In this document: positions 42,801 through 51,788 of the stretch, one piece after another
Numbering within the stretch: position 1 is the first letter of the stretch
Layout: each line of letters begins with the position of its first letter
Source: JABCPO02 sp052174015
GTDB taxonomy: Bacteria; Bacillota; Clostridia; TANB77; CAG-508
Length of the DNA: 55,790 bases
Direction of reading: 5' to 3'
Assembly (NCBI GenBank): GCA_052174015.1
Contig: JBQMXM010000006.1
Span: 1-55,790, forward strand
Notes under the pieces: generated by a model
What the model was told of the DNA's origin: nothing
The model's database searches: none
What the model saw: only the letters and a program-made list of their open reading frames with translations
Made by a program: the position numbers and the translations under genes

Positions 42801-43154
42801 ATGAGAAATAATGAATATATAAGGGAAAATAAGTATGTAATTCCTAAAAATTATGATGTAAAAACTAAATTTTTAGGAATAGTAGAATATTCTAGTATAT
42901 TATATTTAGTTATATTTGATGTATTAATATATTTTTTATTAAATTTAGTTATTAAAAGTATAATAATTAAAATACAGGTATTAATATTAGTGTCTACTCC
43001 AATAATATTATTTATGTTTATAGGTATTAATGGTGAAAATATTAATTATGTTATATATTATTTTTTTAGATATATTTTTAAAGAAAAAGTACATATATAT
43101 ATTAAAAGTAGTGATAGGAATAGTAAAAATATTTCTAATAAAAAGTTTGAATAA
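42801..43154 (+). CDS. VirB3/PrgI-like membrane protein
   Basis: The start at 42801 (MRNNEYIREN) follows AAAGGA; an in-frame ATG at 42729 lies inside the preceding gene. The 117-residue product begins with the soluble YVIPKNYDVKTKFLG segment typical of PrgI-family proteins and has two membrane helices (SSILYLVIFDVLIYFLLNLVI and IQVLILVSTPIILFMFIGING). The tail NINYVIYYFFRYIFKEKVHIY also matches the family. PrgI proteins are the VirB3 part of Gram-positive T4SS and normally sit just before virB4. Here no virB4 follows; a terminator does, and the VirB4-like gene is 35 kb away. Confidence 0.78.
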   Translation: MRNNEYIRENKYVIPKNYDVKTKFLGIVEYSSILYLVIFDVLIYFLLNLVIKSIIIKIQVLILVSTPIILFMFIGINGENINYVIYYFFRYIFKEKVHIYIKSSDRNSKNISNKKFE

Positions 43155-43175
43155 TGGCAAAGTAGTGGGAAATTT

Positions 43176-43220
43176 AAAAAGCATAAATTTAAAGGAATTC
43201 TTTAGATTCATGCTTTTTTT
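43176..43220 (+). terminator. Terminator after the VirB2-B6-B3 group
   Basis: AAAAAGCAT/ATGCTTTTT stem with inner AAAG/CTTT pairing (43176-43218), then a T-run. Confidence 0.85.
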
Positions 43221-43342
43221 ATATATAAAATATATATCAAAATATAAATTTTAATAAATAAAAAAATATTAATATAGATATATAGATTAAAATATAGATT
43301 AATATAGTATTTTCTGTTATAATCTAGTTGAAAGAGGTTTAT

Positions 43343-44335
43343 ATGAAATTAACAAATAAAGAAACAAATTATATATTTAATAATATACATATACCAGAAG
43401 TATTTATGAAAAAATACTATTTTAAAATGCCTGCAGAAACAGTTAAAGTATATTTATATTTTGTATATTTAGAACAAATGAATGATGAATTAATATTAAA
43501 AAAAGAATTTTCTATTCAAGATATTGCAGATAAGACAAATATATTGCCTAAACATGTAAAACAAATATTACAATACTTAATAGAGATAAAGTTATTAATT
43601 TATACACCAGATGGTTATATTGTAACTAACTTACAAGAAAAAGAATTAAAAGAATTATATAATCCTCGTATGCAGGCAAATAAAGAAGAAATATTAAAAG
43701 AAAATTCAGATAGTAAATATAAAGAAATTATAGATACAATAGAATCTCAATTTTTCTCTGCAAATGGTATGAATAGTCAGTGGTATAAACAAATTATATA
43801 TTGGTTTAATAAATATCAATTTGAAGATATGGTTATGCTTGCAATTTTTGCTAAATGTTTTTCAACAGGTGCAAAGCCAGTAAAGTATGTTGAAATAGTT
43901 GCACAAGCTATGTTTGATAAAGGGATAAGAACATATGCAGATTTTGAAAAATCAACTAAAAATGATACTAAATTACGTAATATGATAAAGTTTTTAAAAT
44001 CAGAGTTAAACATCCAAAAAAATTTAACTAAACCACAAGAAAGAATTGTAGAACGTTGGGTAATAGAGTATGGATACAATAAAGATGTAATTAAATATTT
44101 AATTGAAAAAACTATTAATAAAGATAATGTAGGATTTGCATATTTAGATAAAATAGCTAAACATTGGCATGAACAAAACTTAAAAAAATTAAAAGATATT
44201 GAAGAATATGAAAACATGACAAAAGAAGAAAGAAAGAAAAAATTAGATAAAAAATCAGAAAAAATAGCTGTTAATAAAAAAGATAAAACAAGAGAAGAGA
44301 GGAATTTTAAAGATTTAGACAAATTATTATTATAA
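43343..44335 (+). CDS. DnaD-domain primosomal protein
   Basis: The start at 43343 follows AAAGAGG; an in-frame ATG lies five codons up. The 330-residue product has an N-terminal winged helix (about 10-115: TVKVYLYFVYLEQM, SIQDIADKTNILPKHVKQILQYL) and two DnaB_2/DnaD-type helical domains (about 145-210 and 235-300), the second with WVIEYGYNKDVIKYLIEKTINKDNVGFAYLDKIAKHWHEQ, close to the YxxxIxxxW end of the family. DnaD/DnaB proteins load the helicase at oriC and at restarting forks. The dnaC/dnaI-type loader follows 65 bases on. Confidence 0.88.
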   Translation: MKLTNKETNYIFNNIHIPEVFMKKYYFKMPAETVKVYLYFVYLEQMNDELILKKEFSIQDIADKTNILPKHVKQILQYLIEIKLLIYTPDGYIVTNLQEKELKELYNPRMQANKEEILKENSDSKYKEIIDTIESQFFSANGMNSQWYKQIIYWFNKYQFEDMVMLAIFAKCFSTGAKPVKYVEIVAQAMFDKGIRTYADFEKSTKNDTKLRNMIKFLKSELNIQKNLTKPQERIVERWVIEYGYNKDVIKYLIEKTINKDNVGFAYLDKIAKHWHEQNLKKLKDIEEYENMTKEERKKKLDKKSEKIAVNKKDKTREERNFKDLDKLLL

Positions 44336-44399
44336 TTACTATTCAAATAGTATTATTTATCAAATATTATTATTTAAATTTATTCAGAAAAGAGGAAAT

Positions 44400-45395
44400 A
44401 TGAAAGTTAATGATATTTTAAAAGAATATGCCAAATTAAGAGATGTTAGAGAAAAAGAAAGAGATAGTAGAATTTTAAAATTATATAAAATGTATCCAGA
44501 ATATATGGAAATGGATACTATGATAAATAATTTAAATATTAGATTATTAAAATCAAGTTCTACTAGTTTAAGTGAAAAAGATAATATATTAAAAAAAATT
44601 AAAGAATTAGAATTAAAGAAGAAAGATTTTTTGAAAAAAAAGGACATTTCAGAAAAAAATATATTAATACAATATAATTGCGAATTATGTAAAGATACAG
44701 GATTTATTACAGATTCAGCAAATATTTCTAAAAAAATATTATGCAGTTGTGTAAAGAAAAGATTGGCAGATATAGAGTGTGAATTTGCAAATTTTAATAT
44801 ATATTCAAATGCAAATTTTGATAATTTTGATTTAAAATATTATCAAACAAAAGAAGAAACAGAAAAAGCAAAAATAGCATTAAATAAGGCAAAAGAATTT
44901 GTAGAAGATTTTAATAATATAGAATCAAAAATTCAGAATATAATTTTTATAGGAAAAACAGGACTTGGGAAAACACATTTATCAGAAGCTATAGGAAGAG
45001 CTTTAATATCATTAAACACAAAAATTATTTATGATACAACAGCTAATATATTAAATAAGTTGATGGAATATAAACAGGAGAGTTTAAAAGAATATAATGA
45101 ATATTCAAAAAAAATAAAAGAAATACCATTATTAATTTTAGATGACTTTGGAGCAGAAAATTTAACAGAAGCTAAAAAAGAAGAAATTTTAAATATTATT
45201 AATGAAAGAATTTATAGAAAAAACAAGACAATTATATCTACTAATTATACATTAAGTGAATTATCTAACAAATATCCAGATAGAGTAGTTTCTAGATTGA
45301 TTGGAGAATATGAAATAATTCAATTATTAGGTCAAGATATTAGAGTACAGAAAAAAATAGATTCAAAACAAGATTCTAAAAAAGATACAAAATAA
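44400..45395 (+). CDS. dnaC: DnaC/DnaI-type helicase loader
   Basis: 331 residues behind AGAGGA. An N-terminal helical part (1-80), a zinc-binding-type pair of Cys motifs (CELCKDTG and CSCVKKR, about 98-125), then an AAA+ ATPase: FDNFDLKYY, Walker A IGKTGLGKTHLSEAI, Walker B LLILDDFGAEN, sensor ISTNYTLSEL and arginine-finger YPDRVVSRLIG. It loads the replicative helicase DnaB onto DNA, working with DnaD. It is directly downstream of the DnaD gene, an order common in Clostridia, and near oriC. Confidence 0.93.
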   Translation: MKVNDILKEYAKLRDVREKERDSRILKLYKMYPEYMEMDTMINNLNIRLLKSSSTSLSEKDNILKKIKELELKKKDFLKKKDISEKNILIQYNCELCKDTGFITDSANISKKILCSCVKKRLADIECEFANFNIYSNANFDNFDLKYYQTKEETEKAKIALNKAKEFVEDFNNIESKIQNIIFIGKTGLGKTHLSEAIGRALISLNTKIIYDTTANILNKLMEYKQESLKEYNEYSKKIKEIPLLILDDFGAENLTEAKKEEILNIINERIYRKNKTIISTNYTLSELSNKYPDRVVSRLIGEYEIIQLLGQDIRVQKKIDSKQDSKKDTK

Positions 45396-45434
45396 AATTA
45401 GTTAAAATAAGTAGAGTGATATATAGGAAATTAT

Positions 45435-45941
45435 ATGCAAGAACAAATAGAAAATAAAGAAAAATTAAACAATAAAGCTAAAGACATATATTTTATGAAA
45501 GAAGCTTTAAAAGAAGCTAAAAAAGCTTATGAAAAAGGAGAAATACCTGTAGGAGCTATAATTGTAAAAGATGATAAGATTATTTCAAGAGGACATAATC
45601 TTAAAGAAATAAAAAAAAGTTCATTACAACATGCTGAAATTATAAGTATTAATAAAGCAAATAAAAAATTAGGGACATGGAGATTAATAGATTGTACAAT
45701 GTATATAACATTAGAACCATGTTGTATGTGTACAGGAGCATTAATAAATAGTAGAATAAGTAGAGTTGTAATTGCTACAGAAGATTTAAAAACAGGAGCA
45801 TTTGGTTCTAAAATAGATATAAATGATATTGGATTAAATCATAAAATAGAAGTATATAAAGGAATATGCCAAGCAGAATCAAGTAAATTAATAAAAGATT
45901 TTTTTAAAGGACTAAGGGATGAAAAGAAAAAACAAAAATAA
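45435..45941 (+). CDS. tadA: tRNA-specific adenosine deaminase
   Basis: 168 residues. The cytidine-deaminase-fold motifs are clear: MKEALKEAKKAYEKGEIPVGAIIV, zinc ligand and proton shuttle in HAEIISI, and two Cys ligands in TLEPCCMCTGALI, followed by KTGAFGSKIDI. It converts A34 of tRNA-Arg(ACG) to inosine. It has about 15 extra residues at the N-terminus. The next gene starts inside its last 23 bases, so the two are coupled. Confidence 0.95.
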   Translation: MQEQIENKEKLNNKAKDIYFMKEALKEAKKAYEKGEIPVGAIIVKDDKIISRGHNLKEIKKSSLQHAEIISINKANKKLGTWRLIDCTMYITLEPCCMCTGALINSRISRVVIATEDLKTGAFGSKIDINDIGLNHKIEVYKGICQAESSKLIKDFFKGLRDEKKKQK

Positions 45942-46740
45942 TATAATATATGAAAAAATATTAGAATATAAGATTATAATTAATATAGTGCTTTTAATTG
46001 TGTTATGTATACTAATAATAGGATTGATAGCTATAACGATAAAAAAACAAAAAGAATACAATGTTCAAGGTGAAAAGAAATTACCTTTTACAATATCTGA
46101 GGTCAACATATTTTCAAAATTTAATATTGAAAGAAAAGAAGAAGATACAACAGATAAAGCTATAATTTCAATGTTAGATGATGTAGTTCTAAAATATAAG
46201 AATACAGATAATAATAGACTTAAGAAAATTACATATAAGGATATAAAATTATTAAATATTGATTCTATAGATAAATATGAATTATATACAATTAATATGA
46301 ATGAAAGTACAGATTCTGGTGAGAAAACTGTAGAAGGAGATGAAACTTCTAAAACAATTAAAGAAAATAATATGTTAAAAAATATTAATAAAAAAATAGA
46401 GAATAAAGAAATCACTTTTTTAAATAATAATATAGAAAATAATAATGATGATAATAATTCTAAAGAAGTTACAACTTTTTTTAGAATATTATATGATAAG
46501 AAAAAAGAAAAAATAATCTCAAAAGAAGAATTAATAAAATATAATGAATTATCCAAAGAAGAAGATTTAGAAGTGTATAAAAATATTAAAATAAAATTCA
46601 TGGTTGAAATTGAGATGCTTGATGGTAAAATATATGAAACAGAGATAACTATATCAAAAGACACACCAATTAAAGAAAATAATCTTATTAAATATAAAGT
46701 TAGTGGAATTGAAAATTTAAAATTCAATAGAAAAAACTAG
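45919..46740 (+). CDS. Membrane-anchored protein of unknown function
   Basis: 273 residues. A basic N-terminus is followed by one membrane helix (IIINIVLLIVLCILIIGLIAITI), then a soluble domain, probably outside the cell. The segment GEKKLPFTISEVNIFSKFNIE starts this domain. A low-complexity Asn/Asp/Glu stretch lies at about residues 150-185. The end (VEIEMLDGKIYETEITISKDTP) looks beta-rich. I do not recognise the family. It overlaps tadA by 23 bases, so it belongs to the tadA transcript. There is no obvious link to tRNA editing. Confidence 0.7.
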   Translation: MKRKNKNNIIYEKILEYKIIINIVLLIVLCILIIGLIAITIKKQKEYNVQGEKKLPFTISEVNIFSKFNIERKEEDTTDKAIISMLDDVVLKYKNTDNNRLKKITYKDIKLLNIDSIDKYELYTINMNESTDSGEKTVEGDETSKTIKENNMLKNINKKIENKEITFLNNNIENNNDDNNSKEVTTFFRILYDKKKEKIISKEELIKYNELSKEEDLEVYKNIKIKFMVEIEMLDGKIYETEITISKDTPIKENNLIKYKVSGIENLKFNRKN

Positions 46741-46914
46741 ATAAAAACACAAAAAAACTTAAAAAAATATTGCAAAAATCATTAAAATAATATACTATAT
46801 TATTAGTAGATTTAATAAGGTTTATTTTAAATAAACTAATTTATAATACATAAAAAATAGATATTAAAAATATTTAAAAATATTAAAAATTTAAATAAAA
46901 AATTGATAAAAGAA

Positions 46915-47030
46915 AGCTTCCTTTTCATTGAGGGCATTTCAATAAAGAGCTATAAATCTCGTCAGGTTCGGAAGAAAGCAGCGATAAGTAGTGCCTTTAT
47001 GTGAATAGTGCTCTCAATGAAGGGGAAGCT
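46915..47030 (+). ncRNA. ffs: Signal recognition particle RNA (small type)
   Basis: The conserved domain IV core CAGGTTCGGAAGAAAGCAGC lies at about 46963-46982. The two ends pair (AGCTTCC and TTTTCATTGAG with CTCAATGAA and GGGGAAGCT), closing a long hairpin of about 116 bases. It lacks the Alu domain of Bacillus-type SRP RNA. Its place directly before dnaX is the usual one in Firmicutes. Confidence 0.93.
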
Positions 47031-47054
47031 ATTAAAATGAAAATGAGGTGAAAA

Positions 47055-48659
47055 ATGTATCAATCATTATATAGGAGATATAGACCACAAAAATTTGAAG
47101 ATGTTGTGGGACAAGAAAAAGTAGTAGAAATCTTACAAAACCAAATTAATAAAAATATGGTTGGTCATGCATATTTGTTTACAGGAGTTAGAGGAACAGG
47201 TAAAACAAGTATAGCTAAAATATTTGCAAAAAGTTTAAATTGTTTAGATAAAAAGAATGGAAGTCCTTGTAACACTTGTAAGAATTGTAAAATTATACAA
47301 GAAGGAAATAATATAGATATTGTAGAAATGGATGCAGCTTCAAATAATGGAGTTGATGATATTAGATTAATAAGGGAAGAAGTAAACTTTTTACCTACAG
47401 TATTAAAATATAGAGTATACATAATTGATGAAGTACATATGTTGAGTCAAGGAGCTTTTAATGCTTTATTAAAAACATTAGAAGAACCACCAGAACATGT
47501 CAAATTTATATTAGCTACTACAGAACCTCAAAAATTACCAGCAACAATTTTATCAAGATGTCAAAGATTTGAATTTTTAAGAATACCAGAAACTAAAATA
47601 TTGAAACAATTAGAATATATTTCAAAAGATAATAGTATAGATATAGATGATGAAGCATTAATATTAATTTCTAATTTAGCAAATGGTTCTATGAGAGATG
47701 GAATATCTATACTTGAAAGTGTATCAAATATTTTTGGTAGTATATCTCAAAAAGATGTTAGAAAAATAGTAGGTATTCCAGATAAAAAAGAAATAATTAA
47801 TGTATTTAAATATATATTAAATGGAGATACAGAAAAAGTTATCAAAATATCTAATAAGATATTAGATGAAGGAAAAGAACCGCTAGGATATATAACCGAA
47901 GTATTAAAATTAATACAAGTAATATATTTAGAAGAAAAAAAATTATTAGAATTATATAATGAAGAAGAAAAAAAGCTTTTGGTAGAATTAAGAAATATAG
48001 ACAAGTTTGAAATATATAAGTTGATACAAGAAATGATAGGGTTAATTGATAATATTAAATACATGGAAGATAAGAAAGTTATGTTAATCTTAGGATTATT
48101 GAATATAACTGAAAAGAATAAAACAAATCCATATTTTAATAATATAAACTATAATATATCAGAAATGAACTTGGATATAGGTTCATCAAATATAGAATTA
48201 TTGAACAATGAAGCAAGTTTAGAATTAAAAGAAAATGAAAATGATGAAAAAATAGAAGTAGAAACAGAAATAGAAAATGTAGAAAATATAAAAAATATAG
48301 ATGAAAATATAACTGAAATAAATGAACAAGAAAACAAAGGTGAAATTGAAATTAAAAATAAAGATACAAAAGATACAAAAGATATACAAAATGTAAAAAA
48401 TAGATTGATAGATGTATTATCTATCAGGAAAAAGTTTTTAAAACAAAAAGAAACAGGATTATTTGTAGCGTTAAGCAATGTACTTATGAAAACAGAAGGA
48501 TTAACAATTAAAATCTTTATAGGCAAAGAAAAAGAAATGAAAAGATTAATGGTATTAAATAGTTTAGAAACTACAGAGAAAATACTTGAATTAATAAGTA
48601 AAGAACATAATTGTAAATATGAAAAAGTAGAATATATTTTAAATGAAGAGGAATATTAA
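47055..48659 (+). CDS. dnaX: DNA polymerase III clamp-loader subunit gamma/tau
   Basis: 534 residues behind GAGG. MYQSLYRRYRPQKFEDVVGQE, Walker A GVRGTGKTSIAKIFAKSLNC, the zinc module C-LDKKNGSP-C-NT-C-KN-C, Walker B VYIIDEVHMLS, and sensor ATTEPQKLPATILSRCQRFEF mark the AAA+ clamp loader. Domain III follows, and a Glu/Asn/Lys-rich linker (about 385-445) precedes the C-terminal polymerase-binding region. A run of A at about 47966 resembles the slippery site used elsewhere for the short form, but nothing else supports frameshifting. It overlaps the next gene by one base. Confidence 0.96.
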   Translation: MYQSLYRRYRPQKFEDVVGQEKVVEILQNQINKNMVGHAYLFTGVRGTGKTSIAKIFAKSLNCLDKKNGSPCNTCKNCKIIQEGNNIDIVEMDAASNNGVDDIRLIREEVNFLPTVLKYRVYIIDEVHMLSQGAFNALLKTLEEPPEHVKFILATTEPQKLPATILSRCQRFEFLRIPETKILKQLEYISKDNSIDIDDEALILISNLANGSMRDGISILESVSNIFGSISQKDVRKIVGIPDKKEIINVFKYILNGDTEKVIKISNKILDEGKEPLGYITEVLKLIQVIYLEEKKLLELYNEEEKKLLVELRNIDKFEIYKLIQEMIGLIDNIKYMEDKKVMLILGLLNITEKNKTNPYFNNINYNISEMNLDIGSSNIELLNNEASLELKENENDEKIEVETEIENVENIKNIDENITEINEQENKGEIEIKNKDTKDTKDIQNVKNRLIDVLSIRKKFLKQKETGLFVALSNVLMKTEGLTIKIFIGKEKEMKRLMVLNSLETTEKILELISKEHNCKYEKVEYILNEEEY

Positions 48660-49819
48660 TGTTAAAGGAAAGAAAACAAGAGAAAAAACAAGAAAGAAAT
48701 AAGACTTTAGATTATATAAGATCAATAAATATGTGGTATATCATACTTGTAATTCATTTTCTATTTTGGTTAGGTTTTGGTTCTAAAATGGAATATTCTA
48801 CAATATGTTTGGTAGAAATGTTTGTAGTATTTTTCTTAATGGGAACTTCATTAAAATACGAAAAAGAAGTAACATATTTACAGTATTTAAAGAAGAAATT
48901 TAATAGAGTGTATGTACCATATTTAATATTTGCAATATTTTCTGTAATCTTAATATTAATAGGAACAAAATACAATTTAATACCAGTAAGATACAATGTA
49001 TTATCAACTTCTGTTTTAGAAGGAATATTTAATCCATTATCACAAAAGTTTAATTTTTATCATTTTAGTTATATATATTATCAAGTTTGGTTTATTCCAG
49101 TATTTATAATGCTTACATTATATATGCCTATACTTACAAAAATGATGAAAAAGAATATTTTAGTAACATTTTTTGCAAGTATTCTTATTTATGCAATATT
49201 TAAAAACTTGTCAATAACTGTGATTAATCCTAGATACAAATTTATGTTACCTATAATATATAATTTTAAAATAAGTTTATTTTATGTACCATTTATTATA
49301 ATTGGTTATAAGTATGAATGGTTTTTAAAAAATAAGTTTAAGACTTTTATATTAACTATTTTAAGTATAATATTATTTTTATTATTATATTTAAATGGTG
49401 AACATAATATGCAAAAATTAAAGTTTGAATTTACTAAAGAATATTTTTTACTAGGAACATCATTTATATTAATACTTTTATTGATATATCCATATATTAG
49501 TAAATTAATAAATAAATTTAAAGCATTAGAAAAATATTTGATGTATTTTGCAGGTATTAGTTATCATGCATATTTATATCATTCTATTGCATACTCTATA
49601 GCAGTTATAGTTGTAAAAAATATTTCAAATATGTATATAAAATATGGATTGATACTTTTATTAGTATTTACCTTAACAAATATATTATCAATTATATTCT
49701 TTAAATTAGAAAAATATATAATGAAAATTTTTAATAGGATTGCAAATAAATATATTAATAGTAGTTTAAATAATTATATAAAAACTAATGTTTCTAGAGT
49801 ATTAAGCAAATTAAAGTAA
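48659..49819 (+). CDS. Membrane acyltransferase (Acyl_transf_3 family)
   Basis: 386 residues with about ten membrane helices. The N-terminus (RNKTLDYIRSINMWYIILVIHFLFW) contains the catalytic-type His in the first helix (VIHF), and later segments (KKFNRVYVPYLIFAIFSV, YYQVWFIPVFIMLTLYMPIL, YFAGISYHAYLYHSIAYSIAV) follow the family pattern, including the conserved Tyr-His-Ala end. Such enzymes O-acetylate sugars of peptidoglycan, teichoic acids or capsules. The gene starts in the dnaX stop (TAATG) and so is coupled to dnaX, an unusual partner. Its true substrate cannot be read from the sequence. Confidence 0.85.
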   Translation: MLKERKQEKKQERNKTLDYIRSINMWYIILVIHFLFWLGFGSKMEYSTICLVEMFVVFFLMGTSLKYEKEVTYLQYLKKKFNRVYVPYLIFAIFSVILILIGTKYNLIPVRYNVLSTSVLEGIFNPLSQKFNFYHFSYIYYQVWFIPVFIMLTLYMPILTKMMKKNILVTFFASILIYAIFKNLSITVINPRYKFMLPIIYNFKISLFYVPFIIIGYKYEWFLKNKFKTFILTILSIILFLLLYLNGEHNMQKLKFEFTKEYFLLGTSFILILLLIYPYISKLINKFKALEKYLMYFAGISYHAYLYHSIAYSIAVIVVKNISNMYIKYGLILLLVFTLTNILSIIFFKLEKYIMKIFNRIANKYINSSLNNYIKTNVSRVLSKLK

Positions 49820-49983
49820 ATTAAAGAAAATATTATTCAATAAAATAAAAATATAATTGAAATATTAAAAATATAATAATATAATATATACTAACAATAG
49901 TAAAATTAATGAGAATAATGATATTAATAGAGAAATATATAAATATAAAAATAAAATAAAAAATAATAAAATAAGGAGGAATT

Positions 49984-50322
49984 ATGAAAAGAAGATTTGG
50001 AGGATTCCCAGGAGGAATGGGTGGAATGAATATGTCAAAATTATTAAAAGAAGCCCAAAAAATGCAATCAGAACTTCAAAAATCACAAGAAGAAATATCA
50101 TCTAAAACATTTGAAGCAACAGCAGGTGGAGCAGTAAAAGTTATAATGACAGGTAAAAGAAAATTAGAAAAAATAGAAATTAATCAAGATATTATTGATT
50201 CTGGAGACAAGGAAATGTTAGAAGATTTAATCATGGTAAGTATTAATGATGTATTAAATAAGATAGAACAAGAAGAAAAATCAGTTACAGATGGATTAAA
50301 TATTCCAGGATTAGGATTATAA
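49984..50322 (+). CDS. ybaB: YbaB/EbfC nucleoid-associated protein
   Basis: 112 residues behind AAGGAGG. The N-terminus is Gly/Met-rich (FGGFPGGMGGMNMSKLLKEAQKMQ), then FEATAGGAVKVIMTGKRKLEKIEIN and a helical end with SINDVLNKIEQEEKSV. This is the family pattern. It forms a tweezer-shaped dimer that binds DNA. Located in the conserved dnaX-ybaB-recR order; recR begins in its stop codon. Confidence 0.95.
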   Translation: MKRRFGGFPGGMGGMNMSKLLKEAQKMQSELQKSQEEISSKTFEATAGGAVKVIMTGKRKLEKIEINQDIIDSGDKEMLEDLIMVSINDVLNKIEQEEKSVTDGLNIPGLGL

Positions 50323-50918
50323 TGGAATTTTCACCAACAATAGAAAATTTGATAGAAAATTTTGCTAAATTACCTGGAGTTGGGTATAAAACAGCAGAAA
50401 GATTAGCGTTTCATATAATTCAAGAAGATAATAAACAAGTACAAAGTTTTTTAAATTCAATAGTTGATGCTAAAAAAAATTTAAAAAAATGTACAAAATG
50501 TTTTAATATTAGCGATCATAATCCTTGTAATATATGTACAGATTCTAAAAGGGATAAACAAATTATTTGTGTAGTAGAAGATGTAAAAGATATAATTTCA
50601 ATGGAAAAAACAAATGAATTTAAAGGATTATATCATGTATTAAATGGAACTTTATCTCCAATGAATGGAATAGGACCAGAAGATTTAACAATCAAAGAAT
50701 TAATTATACGAGTAACAGAAGATAATATAAAAGAAGTAATTTTAGCTACTAACCCTAAAGTTGAAGGTGAAACAACAGCTATGTATATTGCTAAAATTTT
50801 AAAACCATACAATGTAAAGGTTACAAGAATTGCACATGGTATACCTGTAGGTGGAGATTTAGGATATGTAGATGAAGTAACATTATCAAGAGCATTAGAA
50901 GGTAGACGAGAAATATAA
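50322..50918 (+). CDS. recR: Recombination protein RecR
   Basis: 198 residues, the normal length. An N-terminal helix-hairpin-helix (ENFAKLPGVGYKTAERLAFHII), a four-Cys zinc motif (C-TK-C then C-NI-C, about 57-70), the TOPRIM domain with ICVVEDVKDIISMEK and YHVLNGTLSPMNGIGPEDL, and a Walker-type end with ARGIPVGG replaced by AHGIPVGGDLGYVDEVTLSRALEG. It works with RecO and RecF in gap repair. It overlaps the ybaB stop. Confidence 0.97.
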   Translation: MEFSPTIENLIENFAKLPGVGYKTAERLAFHIIQEDNKQVQSFLNSIVDAKKNLKKCTKCFNISDHNPCNICTDSKRDKQIICVVEDVKDIISMEKTNEFKGLYHVLNGTLSPMNGIGPEDLTIKELIIRVTEDNIKEVILATNPKVEGETTAMYIAKILKPYNVKVTRIAHGIPVGGDLGYVDEVTLSRALEGRREI

Positions 50919-50930
50919 GGTAGGTATGTA

Positions 50931-51608
50931 ATGAAAAAGATAATTAGGGTATTAATGGATGAAGAAAATGTTAAAATTGTTATTGATAACAATGCAACAA
51001 GTATGAATGTATTTTCAGAACTAGTTTTTTATTTAGATGAAATACTAGAAAAAGTAAAAGAATTAGAAAGTATGTATCAAGATAAATTAACTAAGGAAGA
51101 AATTCAAGATAAAATACATATTCAAATATTAAATAAGGCATTTGATATTAATGAGCAATCAATAATTACAAAATTAATAGAAAGCAAAGTAAAGTATAAG
51201 ATTATTTTTGAAAAAGAAAAAGAGCAACTTGGACTATATTCAATAGATAAGACATATGAAAGAAGTATAGATATATCTGAAACTAAATATATAAAAGGGA
51301 GTTTAAGGTCAGGAGTTAGAGAAGAATTTTCGGGAAGCATAGTACTTTTAGGAGATTTAAATTCAGGTGCAGAGATTATAGCTGGTGGAAATGTTATAAT
51401 AGTAGGAACATTAAGAGGTGTTGCACATGCTGGAGCAAATGGAAATTCTTTAGCATTTATATCTGCAAGTGAGACAGAAAAAACACAAGTAAGAATTGCA
51501 AATGAAGTACAAGAAATTGGTGAATATAAAAGATGTCCATTCTTTTTTATAGAACAAGGAAAAATTCATATAGATTATAAAGAAAAGAAAGACTATAAAG
51601 TAAAATAA
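50931..51608 (+). CDS. minC: Septum site-determining protein MinC
   Basis: 225 residues. The C-terminal half (about 120-215) is the MinC beta-helix: KYIKGSLRSGVREEFSGSIVLLGDLNSGAEIIAGGNVIIVGTLRGVAHAGANGN. The N-terminal half (1-105) has the FtsZ-binding-type domain layout. MinC blocks FtsZ assembly away from mid-cell and needs MinD for membrane recruitment. No minD or minE is in this window, so they must be elsewhere or missing. It follows recR by 12 bases and is probably in the same transcript, then a terminator. Confidence 0.93.
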   Translation: MKKIIRVLMDEENVKIVIDNNATSMNVFSELVFYLDEILEKVKELESMYQDKLTKEEIQDKIHIQILNKAFDINEQSIITKLIESKVKYKIIFEKEKEQLGLYSIDKTYERSIDISETKYIKGSLRSGVREEFSGSIVLLGDLNSGAEIIAGGNVIIVGTLRGVAHAGANGNSLAFISASETEKTQVRIANEVQEIGEYKRCPFFFIEQGKIHIDYKEKKDYKVK

Positions 51609-51640
51609 TATTAAAAAAACATTAAAAAGTATTACTTTAG

Positions 51641-51675
51641 CATAGTATGAAAATACTATGTATTTTTTATTTATA
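51641..51675 (+). terminator. minC terminator
   Basis: CATAGTAT/ATACTATG stem (51641-51648/51653-51660), a four-base loop and a T-run. Confidence 0.9.
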
Positions 51676-51724
51676 ATTATTTAGAAATATGTTACTTAAT
51701 TGTTACAAACCTGAAACAAACTTA

Positions 51725-51753
51725 TTTACATAAAAAGTAAAATATAGTATAAT
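51725..51753 (+). promoter_or_regulatory. Promoter of the large surface protein
   Basis: TTTACA (51725-51730), a 17-base spacer and TATAAT (51748-51753), 36 bases before the gene. Confidence 0.7.
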
Positions 51754-51788
51754 ATATAATATAAAAATATAAGTAGAAAGGCGTTATT

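Noticed and set aside
46065..46727. Leftward 220-codon frame opposite the unknown membrane protein
   Set aside because: It mirrors an A-rich gene, giving a Phe/Ser/Leu-rich product, and it has no start site or context.
47960..47990. Possible programmed frameshift in dnaX at an A-run
   Set aside because: The A-run is not followed by a convincing stem-loop, and such runs are common in this AT-rich genome.
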